From Calothrix sp. PCC 7507 (GTDB lineage Bacteria; Cyanobacteriota; Cyanobacteriia; Cyanobacteriales; Nostocaceae): a stretch of 64,000 bases of DNA. Under the pieces are notes generated by a model. It did no database searches, was not told the DNA's origin, and was given only the letters and a program-made list of their open reading frames with translations. Shown piece by piece: positions 62,682 to 64,000 of this stretch (the stretch's first letter is position 1; each line of letters opens with the position of its first letter). Location: positions 806,001-870,000 of the forward strand of contig NC_019682.1 in the NCBI RefSeq assembly GCF_000316575.1. Direction: 5' to 3'. The translations under genes were made by a program, and so were the position numbers.

Positions 62682-63491
62682 GTGAGAGAGACTACTTGGC
62701 TAGCTTTGATGATTGGCAATTCCCGACTGCATTGGGCGTTATTTATCAATGACACCCTAGACTCAGCTTGGGATACCGATTATCAGCCTGAGTCAGTTAT
62801 ACAGCGTATGGCTCAATGTCTCACTTTAGAAGACTTACCGCCAGAAATTTTTCCACCCAGTCACAAGAGAGGGAGACGAGGAGGAATTTCTTCGTCATCA
62901 TCCCCTCTCCCCCTCTTCCTCGCTTCTGTGGTTCCTAGTCAAACCGCACTCTGGCAAAATTATCCTCATGTTCGCATTATTACCTTAGACCAAGTACCCA
63001 TCAAAGGACTGTATCCCACATTAGGAATTGACCGTGCTTTAGCTTTGTGCGGTGCAGCAATGACTTGGGGTTTGCCGATGTTGGTGATTGATGCGGGGAC
63101 TGCACTGACTTTTACAGGTGCGGATACTAACCAGTGTTTAGTTGGTGGGGCAATTTTACCGGGATTAGGATTGCAATTTGCGACTCTTAATCAAAAAACT
63201 GGACAATTACCACAAGTAGAGACGGGAAGAGTTTCGCTACCCCCACGCTTTGCACTCAATACACCAGAAGCCATTCAAAGTGGAGTGATTTATACCCTAG
63301 TGGCTGGAATCAAAGATTTTATTGCAGCGTGGTGGGAATTATTTCCTGAAAGTAATATCGCTATCACTGGAGGCGATCGCTTGTTATTGGTAAATTATCT
63401 TGAGGCGTTGGATAGTGCGATCGCTAAACGATTAATTATTGAACCAAACTTGATTTTTTGGGGAATTGGCAAAATCATGACAAATAATTAA
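62682..63491 (+). CDS. coaX: Type III pantothenate kinase with an inserted repeat peptide
   Basis: A 269-residue enzyme of the ASKHA fold that phosphorylates pantothenate in coenzyme A synthesis. The motifs are [12 protein letters not shown] (residues 10-21), DAGTALTFT (about 140-148), GGAILPGL and TGGDRLLL. The start is GTG at 62682. Between residues about 57 and 80 there is a low-complexity stretch, [20 protein letters not shown], encoded by GGGAGACGAGG and CCCCTCTCCCCC repeats, in a position before the conserved LASVVPSQ. It keeps frame. coaD is also in this window but far away. Confidence 0.92.
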   Translation: MRETTWLALMIGNSRLHWALFINDTLDSAWDTDYQPESVIQRMAQCLTLEDLPPEIFPPSHKRGRRGGISSSSSPLPLFLASVVPSQTALWQNYPHVRIITLDQVPIKGLYPTLGIDRALALCGAAMTWGLPMLVIDAGTALTFTGADTNQCLVGGAILPGLGLQFATLNQKTGQLPQVETGRVSLPPRFALNTPEAIQSGVIYTLVAGIKDFIAAWWELFPESNIAITGGDRLLLVNYLEALDSAIAKRLIIEPNLIFWGIGKIMTNN

Positions 63492-63576
63492 TCAAAAACT
63501 GACTTTTCAATGCAAGCACACAGCCCTAGGCAAAAATAGCCTAAGATTAAGAAAGAATTTTACCACTAGTGAAACT

Positions 63577-64000
63577 ATGCCCAAAACTTCACAACTAGAT
63601 GTAATAATGCAGCAATTGGATAACCTTTCTGTAGAAGAACTACTAGCAGTGAGGGCAAAAGTCGATGCGTTGATTGAGGGAAAATCCTCACTGTTGTTAA
63701 AAATTCTGAGTTTTGGAAGTTACACTATGCCGACCACTGTTTCCAGTGATATCCGAGACATTGATGTTGCATCTGTACTAACGTCTGAAATTCCAGGATC
63801 AAGTATAAGAGGTCTACTCAGGTCTGCTATCATCTCAGGAAACTTAGGACACAATAACCTACAAGCATATCAAGTTGTCCAATTTTTTAAATTAGCAGTA
63901 AAAGAGGATGATTCTCTAGAAAAGGTTATAGAACTAGTTGATGAATGGATAGCTGATGAATCGGGATATGATGAGGAAATTTATCCTCAAATTGAGACAG
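63577..64000 (+). CDS. Unrecognised protein, truncated at the window edge
   Basis: A frame of at least 141 codons runs off the right edge. It starts MPKTSQLDVIMQQLDNLS with the pattern VEELLAVRAKVDALI, which resembles the short N-terminal helices of cyanobacterial antitoxin-like proteins. The following region (TVSSDIRDIDVASVLTSEI...) does not match a family I know. The end is unseen. Confidence 0.6.
   Translation, partial: MPKTSQLDVIMQQLDNLSVEELLAVRAKVDALIEGKSSLLLKILSFGSYTMPTTVSSDIRDIDVASVLTSEIPGSSIRGLLRSAIISGNLGHNNLQAYQVVQFFKLAVKEDDSLEKVIELVDEWIADESGYDEEIYPQIET

Overview
The window looks like chromosomal DNA of a filamentous, probably heterocyst-forming cyanobacterium (Nostocales). The grounds are the cyanobacterial gene set (NDH-1 CO2-uptake subunits, a high-light-inducible protein, a CpcS-type bilin lyase, tandem PspA/Vipp1, a flavodiiron pair, a NatA/NatC-like transporter), the abundance of the octamer GCGATCGC (HIP1), and many short tandem heptamer-like repeats between genes (CCCCAGT, CCAATCC, GGCATTT types) of the kind called STRR in Nostocaceae. 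The genus cannot be fixed from the sequence alone.

Layout. 1-4.5 kb: the end of ndhF, then ndhD and a cupB-like CO2-hydration gene (an NDH-1MS-type CO2-uptake operon), followed by an hli gene behind a four-unit HLR1-like array, and a companion small membrane protein. 5.3-6.7 kb: a type II NADH dehydrogenase. 6.8-7.2 kb: a small mobile element with a target duplication, nested in an older repeat. 7.3-9.4 kb: a lumenal pentapeptide protein overlapping purK, whose 3' end lies inside a 113-bp MITE, then a probable 6S RNA. 9.67-11.1 kb: a CRISPR array of 20 identical repeats with no cas gene in the window, followed by a tiny ribbon-helix-helix gene with spaced TAATACT motifs and a TPR protein. 13-21 kb: a B12-binding radical SAM protein, an S9 peptidase, a threonine-aldolase-type enzyme, a MoaD/ThiS-like protein beside thrC, and a second, identical MITE. 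21-26 kb: a SPOR-like membrane protein, tandem pspA/vipp1, a thioredoxin and an aminotransferase. 27-32 kb: a lone receiver protein, uvrC, a zinc-ribbon microprotein and rlmN. 32-35 kb: a 962-residue amino-acid-permease/PAS/histidine-kinase fusion. 35-39 kb: an MIF homologue, cobM, lgt, coaD and a coiled-coil protein. 39-43 kb: an XPB-like helicase with its helicase-associated partner, then a TnpB/DUF2087 scar. 43-46 kb: natA/natC-like genes and a toxin-antitoxin-like pair split by repeats. 46-50 kb: pgi, corA, a DevB-like remnant, tRNA-Val and radC. 51-56 kb: an RND pump with its adaptor. 56-64 kb: a CpcS-like lyase, an HdeD-like protein, a Uma2 protein, flv1/flv3, coaX and a truncated unknown gene.

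Two themes run through the window. The first is photosynthetic electron flow and stress handling: CO2-uptake NDH-1, NDH-2, Hlip, Vipp1/PspA, flavodiiron proteins and a bilin lyase. The second is dense small-repeat activity. Repeats separate genes, supply the last codons of at least three genes, and appear as in-frame low-complexity peptides inside otherwise conserved enzymes. The strongest candidates for follow-up are the permease-kinase fusion, the CRISPR spacer that encodes a TnpB active-site motif, the identical 113-bp MITEs, the hli HLR1 array and the in-frame repeat insertions. No clearly new multi-gene defence system is visible.
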